A stretch of DNA of 64,000 nt. Origin: Nocardia sp. NBC_01730 (GTDB lineage Bacteria > Actinomycetota > Actinomycetes > Mycobacteriales > Mycobacteriaceae). The notes under the pieces were generated by a model. The model saw only the letters and a list, made by a program, of their open reading frames with translations. It ran no database searches and had not been told where the DNA came from. Position numbers and translations under genes: made by a program. The stretch covers positions 7,626,001 to 7,690,000 of the forward strand of contig NZ_CP109162.1 in NCBI RefSeq assembly GCF_035920445.1, given 5' to 3'. Of this stretch, positions 18,979 to 27,739 are shown one piece after another; within the stretch, counting starts at the first letter, position 1; every line of letters begins with the position of its first letter.

Positions 18979-21503
18979 TGGCATTCGGACGAGATCTCCA
19001 GCCCACCGCGGCGATTCGCGGCAACCTCCAGTTCACCCATTCGGGGCTGGTCACCGCGACGTACTTCATCAACCCGCTCGGCTACGGCCTGCGCAAGGCC
19101 AGCGACAAGCACGATGTGAAGATCGCCCATCATGCGCTGATCACCAACCTGCCGAACGGTTCCCTGCTGCTCGGCATCCAGGCGCGGCTGAACACGATCG
19201 ACGTGCTCACCAAGATGGTGGAAGGCGTCGACCTGGACGAGTGCGAGGACTACGCCGATGAGGTGGTCGCCTCGTATGAACGGGTCCGAGCGATCGCGCC
19301 GCAGACACGGATCTATCTGCTGTCGATTCCGGTCGGAGCCGCCAACTCCGGCGTCTCCGCGCTGTCGCGGATCTGGCGAGGTAGCACCACCACGATCGAC
19401 GCCACCGCGGTCTCGCGGGCCGAATTGGACGCCTACGACGAGGAAGCGAACACGATCCTGTCCCGTATCGGGGCCGATTTCGATCCGGTTCCGGTGCCCG
19501 CCGCGCTGTTCCAGTGGCTGTGGGAGCACTACCTCTCACGCGGCGCGGTCGGCGAGCCGGTCGCACCGACCCGGGCTGGAGCGCTGGACGATGCGACGTC
19601 GGCCGTGTTCCGCTCCGCGGCGCTCGACGAAGGAGCGCAGGCCGACAGCAATCGGCGAGTCCGTCCGTCGTTCGTACCGGTCATCAAGGTGGTGCAGCCG
19701 GACTCCGTGTACCGGCCCTCCTATCAGGCGATGCTCACACCTCGGTCTTTTCCCTACGCTGGCATGACTTTTCCCGGCGGCAGTGAGTTTCTCAACGTGC
19801 TCGAGGGCCTAGGGGACGTCACGGTCGACTGGGGGATGCGGGTGTCGACCAAGCCCGCGGAGCAGGTGCTGAAGAACAACGAGCTGAGTCTGCGGCGGCT
19901 CGGCGAGCAGATGGACCAGCGTGACCAGGAGGTCTCCTTCGCGCAGAACACATTGATGTCGAAGGCGCAGATGCTGGGTGAATACAACCAGCACTTCGAG
20001 GTCAACGGTGGCGAATCGGAAGTGTCGTTCACCACCGTCATCGCCATCGGCGGGCCATCGCGCGACGCGACGCTGGACGCGGTGAATGCGCTCAAGCGCC
20101 GCTACAAGCGGTTCCAGGTGGAGATGACCGCACCGGTCGGTGCGCAGGTCGACCTGTGGTCGATGCTGATACCGGGCAACCCGCCGCGCCGCGCGTTCGA
20201 CGATTTCGCGCATATCGTCCCGTCCGATATGTGGGCTGGTTTCGTCCCGTTCACCACGAGCCAGATCGGTGACGACAGTGGCCCGGTGATCGGGGTCAAC
20301 CTGCTGTCCGGCCAATTCGAGCCGATCCACTTCGGCATCATGGAGGCGGCGCTGCACGACCTGTCCGCGTCGTTCGCGGTCACGGGCGAACTCGGGTCGG
20401 GCAAGTCTTATTTCCTCAAGCTCATGGCCGTTCTCGTACACGATATGGGCGGCCAGTTCCTGGCCATCGACCGCAGCCAGGTCGGCGAGTGGGAGCATTT
20501 CGCGTCCGCTATCGACGACGCCGTCGTGATCGACCTGGCCAATCCGAGCGTGTCATTGGATCCGCTTCGCCTGTTCGGCCCCCGGATAGCAGGGGAGCGC
20601 GCACTGGACTCGGTTCTACCGCTGCTCGACCTGTCGCCGACATCCGGAGCCGGTGCCGTCGCCGCCAACCTGCTGACCCCCAAGGCGATTGCCCAACACG
20701 GCATCCGAAGTCTACTCGACCTCTTCCACGTCGTCCGGCGGCTCCGTGACGATCCAGGGATCGGAGACGAGTACGCCGACTTGGCGGCGCGACTCGGCAC
20801 CGTCGTCGAGCGGGTTCCGGTGCTCTTCGACCCGAAGTTGCGACCACTGCAACTCACCGCCGCGGCGACTGTCGTCCGCAGTCACCACCTCGCGTTGCCG
20901 ACGGCCGAGGAACTCACCACGCCGCACCTGTACAACCGCTTGCCGCTGACGAAGCGGCTCGGCACCGCGCTGTACGAACTGGTCGGTGTCGCCGCCCGCG
21001 AAGCCTTCCTCACCGACAACGGCAGATTCGGGCTGCTGGTCGGCGACGAGGCCCACCATTTCACCCAAACCCAGGTCGGGTCGGCGGTGACTTCGGACTT
21101 CAGTCGGGACGGCCGCAAGCACTTGGCCGCAATCGGACTGGCCTCGCACGACCCCGCCACCGACTTTCAGGGTGCGGCACACAATCTGATTCCCAATCGG
21201 TTCGTGTTTCGGCAGCGCGATGAGACCCTGGCGCGCAATAGCTTGGAATGGCTCGGCGTCGATCTGGAAGAGGCGCCGTTCCTGCTGCAGATATTGCGAG
21301 AGGAGACCTCTCCGCCGGTCGGCGCGGGTCGGCAGGTGCCAGACGAACGCCGCGGCGAGATGTTCATGCGTGATGCGTTGAACCGTATCGGCCGCGGCAA
21401 AGTGCTCGGCCCCGCGCGTCCGGACCGTGCCGCGGCGATCACCAGCACACCGAACTCGGCAGGTGGGCGTACGGTTCTTCCGGAAAGACAGGTAGTGCAA
21501 TGA
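18978..21503 (+). CDS. VirB4-like T4SS ATPase
   Basis: An 841-residue cytoplasmic ATPase. The C-terminal RecA-like motor has Walker A GELGSGKSYFLK near residues 470-480 and Walker B LLVGDEAHHF near 686, with the TrwB-like arrangement and the expected late Arg/Gln motif (LIPNRFVFRQRDE). The ~450-residue N-terminal half is the VirB4-specific domain. VirB4 energises assembly and substrate transport at the inner-membrane T4SS complex. It overlaps the VirB3-like gene by one base and the VirB6-like gene by ATGA. Confidence 0.85.
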   Translation: MAFGRDLQPTAAIRGNLQFTHSGLVTATYFINPLGYGLRKASDKHDVKIAHHALITNLPNGSLLLGIQARLNTIDVLTKMVEGVDLDECEDYADEVVASYERVRAIAPQTRIYLLSIPVGAANSGVSALSRIWRGSTTTIDATAVSRAELDAYDEEANTILSRIGADFDPVPVPAALFQWLWEHYLSRGAVGEPVAPTRAGALDDATSAVFRSAALDEGAQADSNRRVRPSFVPVIKVVQPDSVYRPSYQAMLTPRSFPYAGMTFPGGSEFLNVLEGLGDVTVDWGMRVSTKPAEQVLKNNELSLRRLGEQMDQRDQEVSFAQNTLMSKAQMLGEYNQHFEVNGGESEVSFTTVIAIGGPSRDATLDAVNALKRRYKRFQVEMTAPVGAQVDLWSMLIPGNPPRRAFDDFAHIVPSDMWAGFVPFTTSQIGDDSGPVIGVNLLSGQFEPIHFGIMEAALHDLSASFAVTGELGSGKSYFLKLMAVLVHDMGGQFLAIDRSQVGEWEHFASAIDDAVVIDLANPSVSLDPLRLFGPRIAGERALDSVLPLLDLSPTSGAGAVAANLLTPKAIAQHGIRSLLDLFHVVRRLRDDPGIGDEYADLAARLGTVVERVPVLFDPKLRPLQLTAAATVVRSHHLALPTAEELTTPHLYNRLPLTKRLGTALYELVGVAAREAFLTDNGRFGLLVGDEAHHFTQTQVGSAVTSDFSRDGRKHLAAIGLASHDPATDFQGAAHNLIPNRFVFRQRDETLARNSLEWLGVDLEEAPFLLQILREETSPPVGAGRQVPDERRGEMFMRDALNRIGRGKVLGPARPDRAAAITSTPNSAGGRTVLPERQVVQ

Positions 21504-23950
21504 GTTTCCTTGTCGGAAAGAGGGGGAAGCGGCTGTGTGAGCCCCCCTTCTTGATGGCGTGGGAACCGGAGTTGTGGGATACCGACCGTTGGCGGCCGCA
21601 GACGGTCTTACGGAGATGTCGTGATTGGGTCGCCGCGACTCGTCGTCGACGCTGGACGGCCTGGATTCTCGTCGCCCTCTTCGTGCTGTTCGTATGCCCA
21701 GGCCTCGTGGGTGCCCTGGCCACGGCGGATACCAGCGCACTGACAGCAGGGTCGGCACCCAACAGCGCGCTCGGCTGGATGGGTGTGAAAGATACGTCGG
21801 GGGTCGAACTCTCGACCTACATATTCGCTACGAATCGCGGCGGGGTGTTGAACCCCGGGAACACCGTGTTGTCGCTCCTGATCAGTGTCCTGTTCGCAGT
21901 GTGGCTGGTCCTTGTGACAACTGGGGTCTGGCTACCTGGTCAGACAGTGGGTTTCGGATGGCTGAACATGGTGAGCGCGCCGCTGCAAGCGGTGGCCGAC
22001 AACCTGACGGGACAGATCGCGACGCCGATCGTGCTTGTGACGTTTGTAACGATCGGTGCCGTCCCTGTGGGGTGGTTCATCGTGCGCGGCTATCAGGCCA
22101 AGGCCACGATGCAAGTCTTGACGATGTTGGCAGTGGCCATTCTGGGGCCGTTTTTTCTGTCCGCCCCGCTGGCCAAGGTCTTGTCATCGGACGGGTTACT
22201 GGTACAGGGGCGTGACCTGGGCATCTCGGTCGCGGCCGGTTTGAACGGTAACAGCAATCCGAATCCGAATCAGTTGGTCGCGAAGATGCAGACCGACATG
22301 GCGGATAATTTCGCGCGAAAGCCATTGCAGGTCTGGAACTTCGGGCACATGGTGGATGACCGGCCGTCCTGCAAGGCGGCATGGTCCGCTGGTGTCTCGG
22401 CCGGTGATGAAGACCGGGTGAAGAATGGGATGAAGTCTTGCGGTGACAGCGCCGCATATTCGGCGGCCGATAATCCGAGTGTAGGTCAGATCGGAGCCGG
22501 TCTGCTGCTGTTGCTGTCCGCGGCTATTCTGCTGATATTCGCCGCATACCTGGCCCTCAAGGTCATATGGGCCGCACTCGACACGATCTACTACGGGTTC
22601 ATGACGATCTTCGGGTTCGCCGCGGGTGGGTTCGTGTACGGTCCGACACAGACTTTCACAGTCCGCTGTGTAGTACACGGCTTCGTCGCGGCGGCAAAGA
22701 TGGCCATCTTTGTCATCTTCCTCGGTATCTATGAGCTGTTCCTTGGCAGTTTGTTCCAACAGGCGCGCGGCCAGGTCATGTCGGTGTTCGTCATCGGGGC
22801 GATCGTCGAGGTTGTCGCCATCTTGCAGCTGCGGCGTCTCAGCAAGGGCCTCGACAGCGGCAATGACTGGATAGCCAACCGGTTCGCGATGGCGATACAG
22901 AGTGGCTTTGCGAAGGACGGTTCGGGTGGTGGGGGGACCGCTCTGGGAATGGGCAACTCGGGTGCGGGCAACTCGTTGACCGGACTCGCAATGCTCGGCG
23001 CGGCCAGCACGATCAGCGGTTCGCCGATCACCGCATGGCTCGCGGGCGGGATTCGTGACTCAGGTATGCCTAACGCGGTTGCCAAGAGCAGGGCGGACAA
23101 GATGCAGTGGGGATTCGCGAAAGAGTTCGGCGAGGAGATGAAAAATCCCTTTTACGATCGCCGTTCTCTGGGCGATTTCGCGACGGCCGGAATTCGGTCG
23201 TCCAAAGCGCACCCCAATAGTCAGCTGGCTGCCGCTTATGCGGCAGAGAGCGTATCGAACATGACCGGTGGCAGTATGGGATCCGTAAGCGCTGCCCTCG
23301 CCAAGGCGGGATTCGGATGGCGGATCGCGCAGAAGGCGACTACGGTCCAAGCGGATATTCTGCGGCACGCGGACGCCGAGCCCCTTGCCTCGGCACACTT
23401 GGCGCGTGTCATCGCCGCCCACAAGCATTTCGAACAGGATATCGACAACCCGACGTGGAATGAAGCCAGGCTGGGCGGGTTGAGAGCGACTGTCGGAAGG
23501 TATCGGCACCACAACAGCGGTGGTGTCACCATCCCTGATGGGATGGTCAAGCTGGGCAACGCATATTTCGATAAACCTACGCACGGTTTTATCGAGACAC
23601 TGCAGGAGATGTCGGATGGAAAGGCGGTCAGCACACCGCTTGAATGGACGAACTCGCATGGAGTGACAAGTCCACTCAAGAAGCGGGAAGCGGAGCGGCT
23701 GCAGAAATGGATAACGAACGAACATGCACTCAGGGTGCAAGCGGCGACGGATTGGGTAGCCCAAGAACCCACCGACTTCCGACGGGTGCGGCGTCTTCGT
23801 GAAGAAATAAACAATGCCTCCGCAACCAACCACTGGCAGTCCGGTCGTCCGAGGACTGGCGCCACTTCGCTCTCGCCGCCGTGGAAATCGGATACCAATA
23901 TCCTTCCGGATATCCCCACCGATATTCTGAATAGTGCGAGACATCCCTGA
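21500..23950 (+). CDS. VirB6/TrbL-like polytopic membrane protein
   Basis: 816 residues. About eight hydrophobic segments can be seen: one near 52-75, three between 115 and 230, then a periplasmic stretch of about 100 residues and four more between 330 and 455. A hydrophilic C-terminal half of about 350 residues follows. The polytopic core next to VirB4 and VirB3-like genes fits the VirB6/TrbL channel component. The long soluble tail is typical of Gram-positive versions. Its start overlaps the VirB4 stop (ATGA). Confidence 0.7.
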   Translation: MSFLVGKRGKRLCEPPFLMAWEPELWDTDRWRPQTVLRRCRDWVAATRRRRWTAWILVALFVLFVCPGLVGALATADTSALTAGSAPNSALGWMGVKDTSGVELSTYIFATNRGGVLNPGNTVLSLLISVLFAVWLVLVTTGVWLPGQTVGFGWLNMVSAPLQAVADNLTGQIATPIVLVTFVTIGAVPVGWFIVRGYQAKATMQVLTMLAVAILGPFFLSAPLAKVLSSDGLLVQGRDLGISVAAGLNGNSNPNPNQLVAKMQTDMADNFARKPLQVWNFGHMVDDRPSCKAAWSAGVSAGDEDRVKNGMKSCGDSAAYSAADNPSVGQIGAGLLLLLSAAILLIFAAYLALKVIWAALDTIYYGFMTIFGFAAGGFVYGPTQTFTVRCVVHGFVAAAKMAIFVIFLGIYELFLGSLFQQARGQVMSVFVIGAIVEVVAILQLRRLSKGLDSGNDWIANRFAMAIQSGFAKDGSGGGGTALGMGNSGAGNSLTGLAMLGAASTISGSPITAWLAGGIRDSGMPNAVAKSRADKMQWGFAKEFGEEMKNPFYDRRSLGDFATAGIRSSKAHPNSQLAAAYAAESVSNMTGGSMGSVSAALAKAGFGWRIAQKATTVQADILRHADAEPLASAHLARVIAAHKHFEQDIDNPTWNEARLGGLRATVGRYRHHNSGGVTIPDGMVKLGNAYFDKPTHGFIETLQEMSDGKAVSTPLEWTNSHGVTSPLKKREAERLQKWITNEHALRVQAATDWVAQEPTDFRRVRRLREEINNASATNHWQSGRPRTGATSLSPPWKSDTNILPDIPTDILNSARHP

Positions 23951-24007
23951 TCCGTACCGCAGATCGCCAGTGCTTGCGATGGGCCTGTTTTCAAGAAAGG
24001 GCACCCG

Positions 24008-24925
24008 ATGATCAACCGTCTCATGACTGTTGTATGGCTCGTCGCGATAACCCCGACCTGGCTGATTGTGGCGATACTGGTCACGGGTGGCCTGTTTGCG
24101 GTCGTCATCATCCTTGTGCTGGTCGTCGGCGGCGCGACGTCGGCGGTCGCTTCGGATCTGCACTATCAATGCGACAGTGCGGTGGGGCCGGATCCCTCCC
24201 AGACCGTGACCGTGACTCGTGCCGCCGCCGCGGCTCGGCCTACCGCGCCGACCACCCCGAGCGCGAGTGCCTCGGCCGCGCCGACCACGAACCCATACGC
24301 GGCGCTGACGATCGCGCCGGATGACACCAGCGCTTCCGACTGGCAGCGCTCCTGCGTCACCGCGCTGAAGAACGCGCCGTACCAAGCTCAACCCTTGCTC
24401 ACGGGCAGTTCGGGAATCGGCGTCGAGTGTGCACGTGAGCTCGCGCTGACACTGGCGGCGTCGTCGGCGAGCGGAGCGCAGGACACGACCGGTGGCCGTG
24501 CGGACGCCGCCGAGCTGACCAGATCGGTCGTCTACCGTGCCTCGGCCGCGCAGTCGACGGGGCGGTGCGAACTCACCGCGGGTTCCGCTGCGGCGGAGCC
24601 GCCCGCTGCGGGCACTGCCGGGCCGACGGGCGGCTCCGTCCAGCGCGCGTGCGGGCAGGCCGACGGCGCCGGTGCCACTGTCATCGTGCTGCCGAATACC
24701 ATTGCGGCACAAGGGGCATGTGGTCAGCGAGTGGACCTGTCCGCGGTATCCGCAGGCGATCTGGTCTTCTGGGACTACCGTCGCAACGCGCCGACGCAGG
24801 TCGGGATCGCGGTCAGCGCCATCGAGATCGTCACTGTCGATGTGACGACCGGCAGGTATGCCGAAGTGTCGATGCCGAGCGCGAGTGACGTGCGAGTGAA
24901 GCGCGTACTCGGCGGTGGAATGTGA
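24008..24925 (+). CDS. Membrane-anchored protein with degenerate NlpC/P60-like domain
   Basis: 305 residues: one N-terminal transmembrane segment (about 8-42), an Ala/Thr-rich linker, then a domain that ends like NlpC/P60 (LPNTIAAQ...VSAGDLVFWDYRRNAPTQVGIAV). The catalytic cysteine motif (DCSG) is absent and the histidine position reads TQVGIAV instead of the usual xHVGIxV, so it is probably catalytically dead. It may be a VirB1/VirB5-position structural or wall-binding subunit. It starts 57 bp after the VirB6-like gene and precedes the transglycosylase gene by only 10 bp. Confidence 0.6.
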   Translation: MINRLMTVVWLVAITPTWLIVAILVTGGLFAVVIILVLVVGGATSAVASDLHYQCDSAVGPDPSQTVTVTRAAAAARPTAPTTPSASASAAPTTNPYAALTIAPDDTSASDWQRSCVTALKNAPYQAQPLLTGSSGIGVECARELALTLAASSASGAQDTTGGRADAAELTRSVVYRASAAQSTGRCELTAGSAAAEPPAAGTAGPTGGSVQRACGQADGAGATVIVLPNTIAAQGACGQRVDLSAVSAGDLVFWDYRRNAPTQVGIAVSAIEIVTVDVTTGRYAEVSMPSASDVRVKRVLGGGM

Positions 24926-24935
24926 CAGGTACGCT

Positions 24936-26381
24936 ATGCCACCTACCGAAATAGCGCCTGACGTCGACGTCGGCGAAGAAGGTGAGGCGCCGCCGGTTGC
25001 GGTGACGCCGTGGTCGGATCGGACGGGGAATCAGCGTTCTCGTCCTGGTGCTGGGGTGCCTGGTCAGCCGGGTGCTCCGTCGGGGGCTCCTGGTCAGCCG
25101 GGTGCTTCGTCGGCGGCGCCGGGTCAGCCCGGGACGGCCGCGCCTGCTCAGTCGAATGGTGTCGGGCAGTCCGGTGTTCCGGGTCAGCCGGGTGTGGTTC
25201 CTGGTCAGCCCGGCGTGGCTGCTGTGCCCGGTCAGCCGGGTGCGCAGGCCGCGCCGGCGGCACCGGGTGGAGTGGTGGCGCCAGGGCAGGCACCACCAGG
25301 TCCCGCACAGGCCGAGGCGCCGGAGCCGCCGGTAGATCCGGAGTTGATCGGTGACCTACTGCCTGCCGCGGCGACGGCCGGGACGATGGCGATGGCGATG
25401 CTGCCGATGATCGCCTCGGCGTTGGCCGGTTTGGGCAGTGGCAGCGGTGGGACCGGGGGTGGTACGGCTGCGCCGGTAGCGGGTGCGGACGGTACCACCG
25501 CCGGTGGGGTGTCACCGGAGTCCGAACGGGCGCTGAAGGTGTTGAAGTTGTTGCAAGCGGTCTACGGTGACGGTGATTCGTCTGATCCGCAGGTCAAACA
25601 ACTCCAACAGCAGTTGGGTGTCTCTTCCGGTAGCGGGGAGGGTGCTTCGGCGATCAAAGCCAAGCAGATGTTCCAGCGCACCGCCGCGACCGCGTTCAAC
25701 AACATCGACAACCAGCTGCTGACCTACATTCGCGGGCTGGCCGGGAACAACAAGGTCGACAAGAAAGCCGTCACCCGCCTGCTACGTGAGGTGAACGTCG
25801 CCCTGGCCGAACTCGGACCACAGGCCTACACGAAAGCCGGCCAACAGAAAGTCCACCAAATCCTCACCGCCGCACTACTGAAAGCTCAAGCGATCGTCTC
25901 CGGTGGGCAAACCAACGCCACCGACACCGCCAGCGCCATCAACCGGCTCACCGCGCAATACCTCTACAACATCGCAGGCAAAAACTACACACCATCGACT
26001 GGGGCAGGCGGCACCATTCCAGGTGGAACGGTGGGGTCGTGGATACAGCAGGCTCTGCAGGTGTTGCAGCAAATGGGCTACGACATCAGCAAGATCGATC
26101 CTGCGGCCATCGCGATTATCATCCAGCACGAGTCGAACGGCAACCCGAACGCGACGAATGGCTGGGACAGCAACGCGGCCAAGGGAACTCCATCGAAAGG
26201 CCTGATGCAAACCATCGGCCCGACATTCGACCGCTGGAAGGCGCCGGGCCACGGCAACATCTACAATCCCGTCGACAATATCGTCGCGGCAACTCGATAC
26301 GCCATAAATCGCTATGGCTCGGTCGGCAATGTTCCGGGCGTCAAGGCTGTTCGCAGCGGCCGCGCGTATGTGGGGTACTGA
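24936..26381 (+). CDS. Lytic transglycosylase (SLT) with GQPG-repeat linker; shares N-terminal half with facing gene
   Basis: 481 residues. There is no signal peptide. An N-terminal acidic stretch is followed by a collagen-like Gly/Gln/Pro region (about 30-110, repeated VPGQPG). Then come a hydrophobic patch, a helical domain resembling DUF4226 (about 205-345) and a C-terminal SLT domain with catalytic Glu in IIQHESNGNPNA near 398 and SKGLMQTI. The enzyme would cut peptidoglycan glycan strands, fitting a VirB1-like role. From residue 16 to KNYT before the SLT domain it is identical at DNA level, bar one base, to the minus-strand gene 27740-29188. I chose the ATG at 24936 (MPPT), which aligns with the paralogue; a GTG at 24915 is possible. 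It overlaps the next gene (TGATG). Confidence 0.85.
   Translation: MPPTEIAPDVDVGEEGEAPPVAVTPWSDRTGNQRSRPGAGVPGQPGAPSGAPGQPGASSAAPGQPGTAAPAQSNGVGQSGVPGQPGVVPGQPGVAAVPGQPGAQAAPAAPGGVVAPGQAPPGPAQAEAPEPPVDPELIGDLLPAAATAGTMAMAMLPMIASALAGLGSGSGGTGGGTAAPVAGADGTTAGGVSPESERALKVLKLLQAVYGDGDSSDPQVKQLQQQLGVSSGSGEGASAIKAKQMFQRTAATAFNNIDNQLLTYIRGLAGNNKVDKKAVTRLLREVNVALAELGPQAYTKAGQQKVHQILTAALLKAQAIVSGGQTNATDTASAINRLTAQYLYNIAGKNYTPSTGAGGTIPGGTVGSWIQQALQVLQQMGYDISKIDPAAIAIIIQHESNGNPNATNGWDSNAAKGTPSKGLMQTIGPTFDRWKAPGHGNIYNPVDNIVAATRYAINRYGSVGNVPGVKAVRSGRAYVGY
24981..25991 (+). repeat. 1,011-bp inverted repeat, left copy
   Basis: Matches the reverse complement of 28118-29128 without gaps. By eye I find one mismatch (25010 G versus A opposite 29099). 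It covers most of the N-terminal coding half of the transglycosylase gene and stops at codon KNYT, just before the catalytic domain. Confidence 0.92.
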
Positions 26382-27589
26382 TGGCGTCAGAGAAGCAACC
26401 CGACACGGAGGACGGTCATGACTCGAGAGCGGGTGCTACGGCGTCCGCCCCTGGCCGACCTACCAGGACGAAGGCCCGGGGCAGTCCGGCAAGGGTCCCG
26501 CCACCGCCGCCCGGAGGCGCGCCGGCATCGGTCGCTCCAGCTCCGGTGGCGAACAATGTCGCGCGCAACCCGGCGGGCACTCCGATCGTCGAAACATCCT
26601 CCGCCACAACCGGCGCCCCGCCGGTTGTCCGGTCAGACGCTCTGGCCTGGTCCGGGACGACTACGCCGATGGCGGCGGCCGCGCTCGGTGCCCTTGCGTC
26701 GATAGCCGCCCACTACGGCGACGGAACTCCTACCGCTGCCTCCGGGCAACCCTACGCGCCTCCCGACATCGCGGCAGGACGGCCGACTGGTCCGGTGGTG
26801 TGGGACGGTGAGCTGGGATCGCGGTATGCGGCCCACAATCAGAACACTTCGCGGAATGTCGACGCCACACAATCTTTGAACGCCGAACTCGAGCGCATCC
26901 TCGACGGCGCGGTCGACAGCACCACGCAAGGAAAGGCCGCCATCGGCTCGATCATCGCCGAGGTCAACACGGCGTTGACCGCGCTCGGCAAGGTTGAGGA
27001 CACCGCAGCGGCACGAGACCTCGTGATCGTCACGTTGGGTAACGCATTGCAGCGTGCTGGAACCGTTTTAGGGCAAGGGCAGGTTGCCGCGACGCTCACC
27101 GCTGAACGTGTTGCCGCCCTCGCGGATCGGTATATGCAACAGGCACGTCCGGCCCGGCCGCGACGCCCGCGACGCGCGGCGAACCCGGGCATGCGCGGCC
27201 CCAGCGGTGGTCCGCCACGTACCCGCCCCTCTGGTCAGCAGGGGCAATGGATCAACGACGCACTTCAGGTTCTCCGTCAGCACGGCTATGACACGCGCCA
27301 GATCGATCCCGCCGATATCGCGGCGATCATCCAGCACGAATCCGGCGGCAACCCGAATGCGATCAACCTGTGGGACAGCAACGCCGCGGCGGGGATCCCG
27401 TCGAAAGGACTGATGCAGACCATAGATCCGACGTTCAACTCGTATTCCCTTCCTGGACATCGCAATATCTGGAATCCGGTCGACAACATCATCGCGGGCG
27501 TGCGGTATTCCATCGAGCGCTATGGCTCGGTCAGCAATGTTCCCGGGATCGTGCAGATGCGCGGTGGCGGCTCATACGTCGGGTACTGA
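26381..27589 (+). CDS. Second lytic transglycosylase (SLT)
   Basis: 402 residues, paralogous to the preceding gene but clearly diverged at DNA level. It has a Pro/Ala-rich N-terminus, a helical domain (about 175-260, LNAELERILDGAVDSTTQGKAAIGS...), a basic Pro/Arg linker and a C-terminal SLT domain (IIQHESGGNPNAINLWDSNAA, SKGLMQTIDPTF). The catalytic Glu is present. No signal peptide is recognised, so export may use one of the specialised systems nearby. The ATG at 26381 overlaps the upstream stop. The whole gene lies inside the 2.1-kb segment bounded by the inverted repeats. Confidence 0.85.
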   Translation: MASEKQPDTEDGHDSRAGATASAPGRPTRTKARGSPARVPPPPPGGAPASVAPAPVANNVARNPAGTPIVETSSATTGAPPVVRSDALAWSGTTTPMAAAALGALASIAAHYGDGTPTAASGQPYAPPDIAAGRPTGPVVWDGELGSRYAAHNQNTSRNVDATQSLNAELERILDGAVDSTTQGKAAIGSIIAEVNTALTALGKVEDTAAARDLVIVTLGNALQRAGTVLGQGQVAATLTAERVAALADRYMQQARPARPRRPRRAANPGMRGPSGGPPRTRPSGQQGQWINDALQVLRQHGYDTRQIDPADIAAIIQHESGGNPNAINLWDSNAAAGIPSKGLMQTIDPTFNSYSLPGHRNIWNPVDNIIAGVRYSIERYGSVSNVPGIVQMRGGGSYVGY

Positions 27590-27739
27590 CATCCGATTCC
27601 GCTCGGCCGTAGAAACCGCCATCGGCATTGCCTGCCAGCGAATCTCTCGGCGTCTTGTCGAGCGCCGATCGGTCAGTTGGTAATTCCCGCACCCGCGATC
27701 TCTCGCTCACCGTGCCCACTTCGATGGTGGGGATGGCGG

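Noticed and set aside
25060..25280. Short tandem GGTCAGCCGGGTG-like repeats, considered as a CRISPR or minisatellite
   Set aside because: They encode a VPGQPG protein linker in frame, with irregular spacing and no spacer-repeat pattern.
25010..25354. Ser/Trp/Gly-rich frame mirrored at 28755-29099
   Set aside because: It exists twice only because the inverted repeat is duplicated. It is an alternate frame of the GQPG linker, whose real frame has clear domain homology.
26381..27589. Considered as part of the inverted repeat duplication
   Set aside because: Protein domains are paralogous but DNA has diverged strongly, so it is an older duplication, not a third repeat copy.
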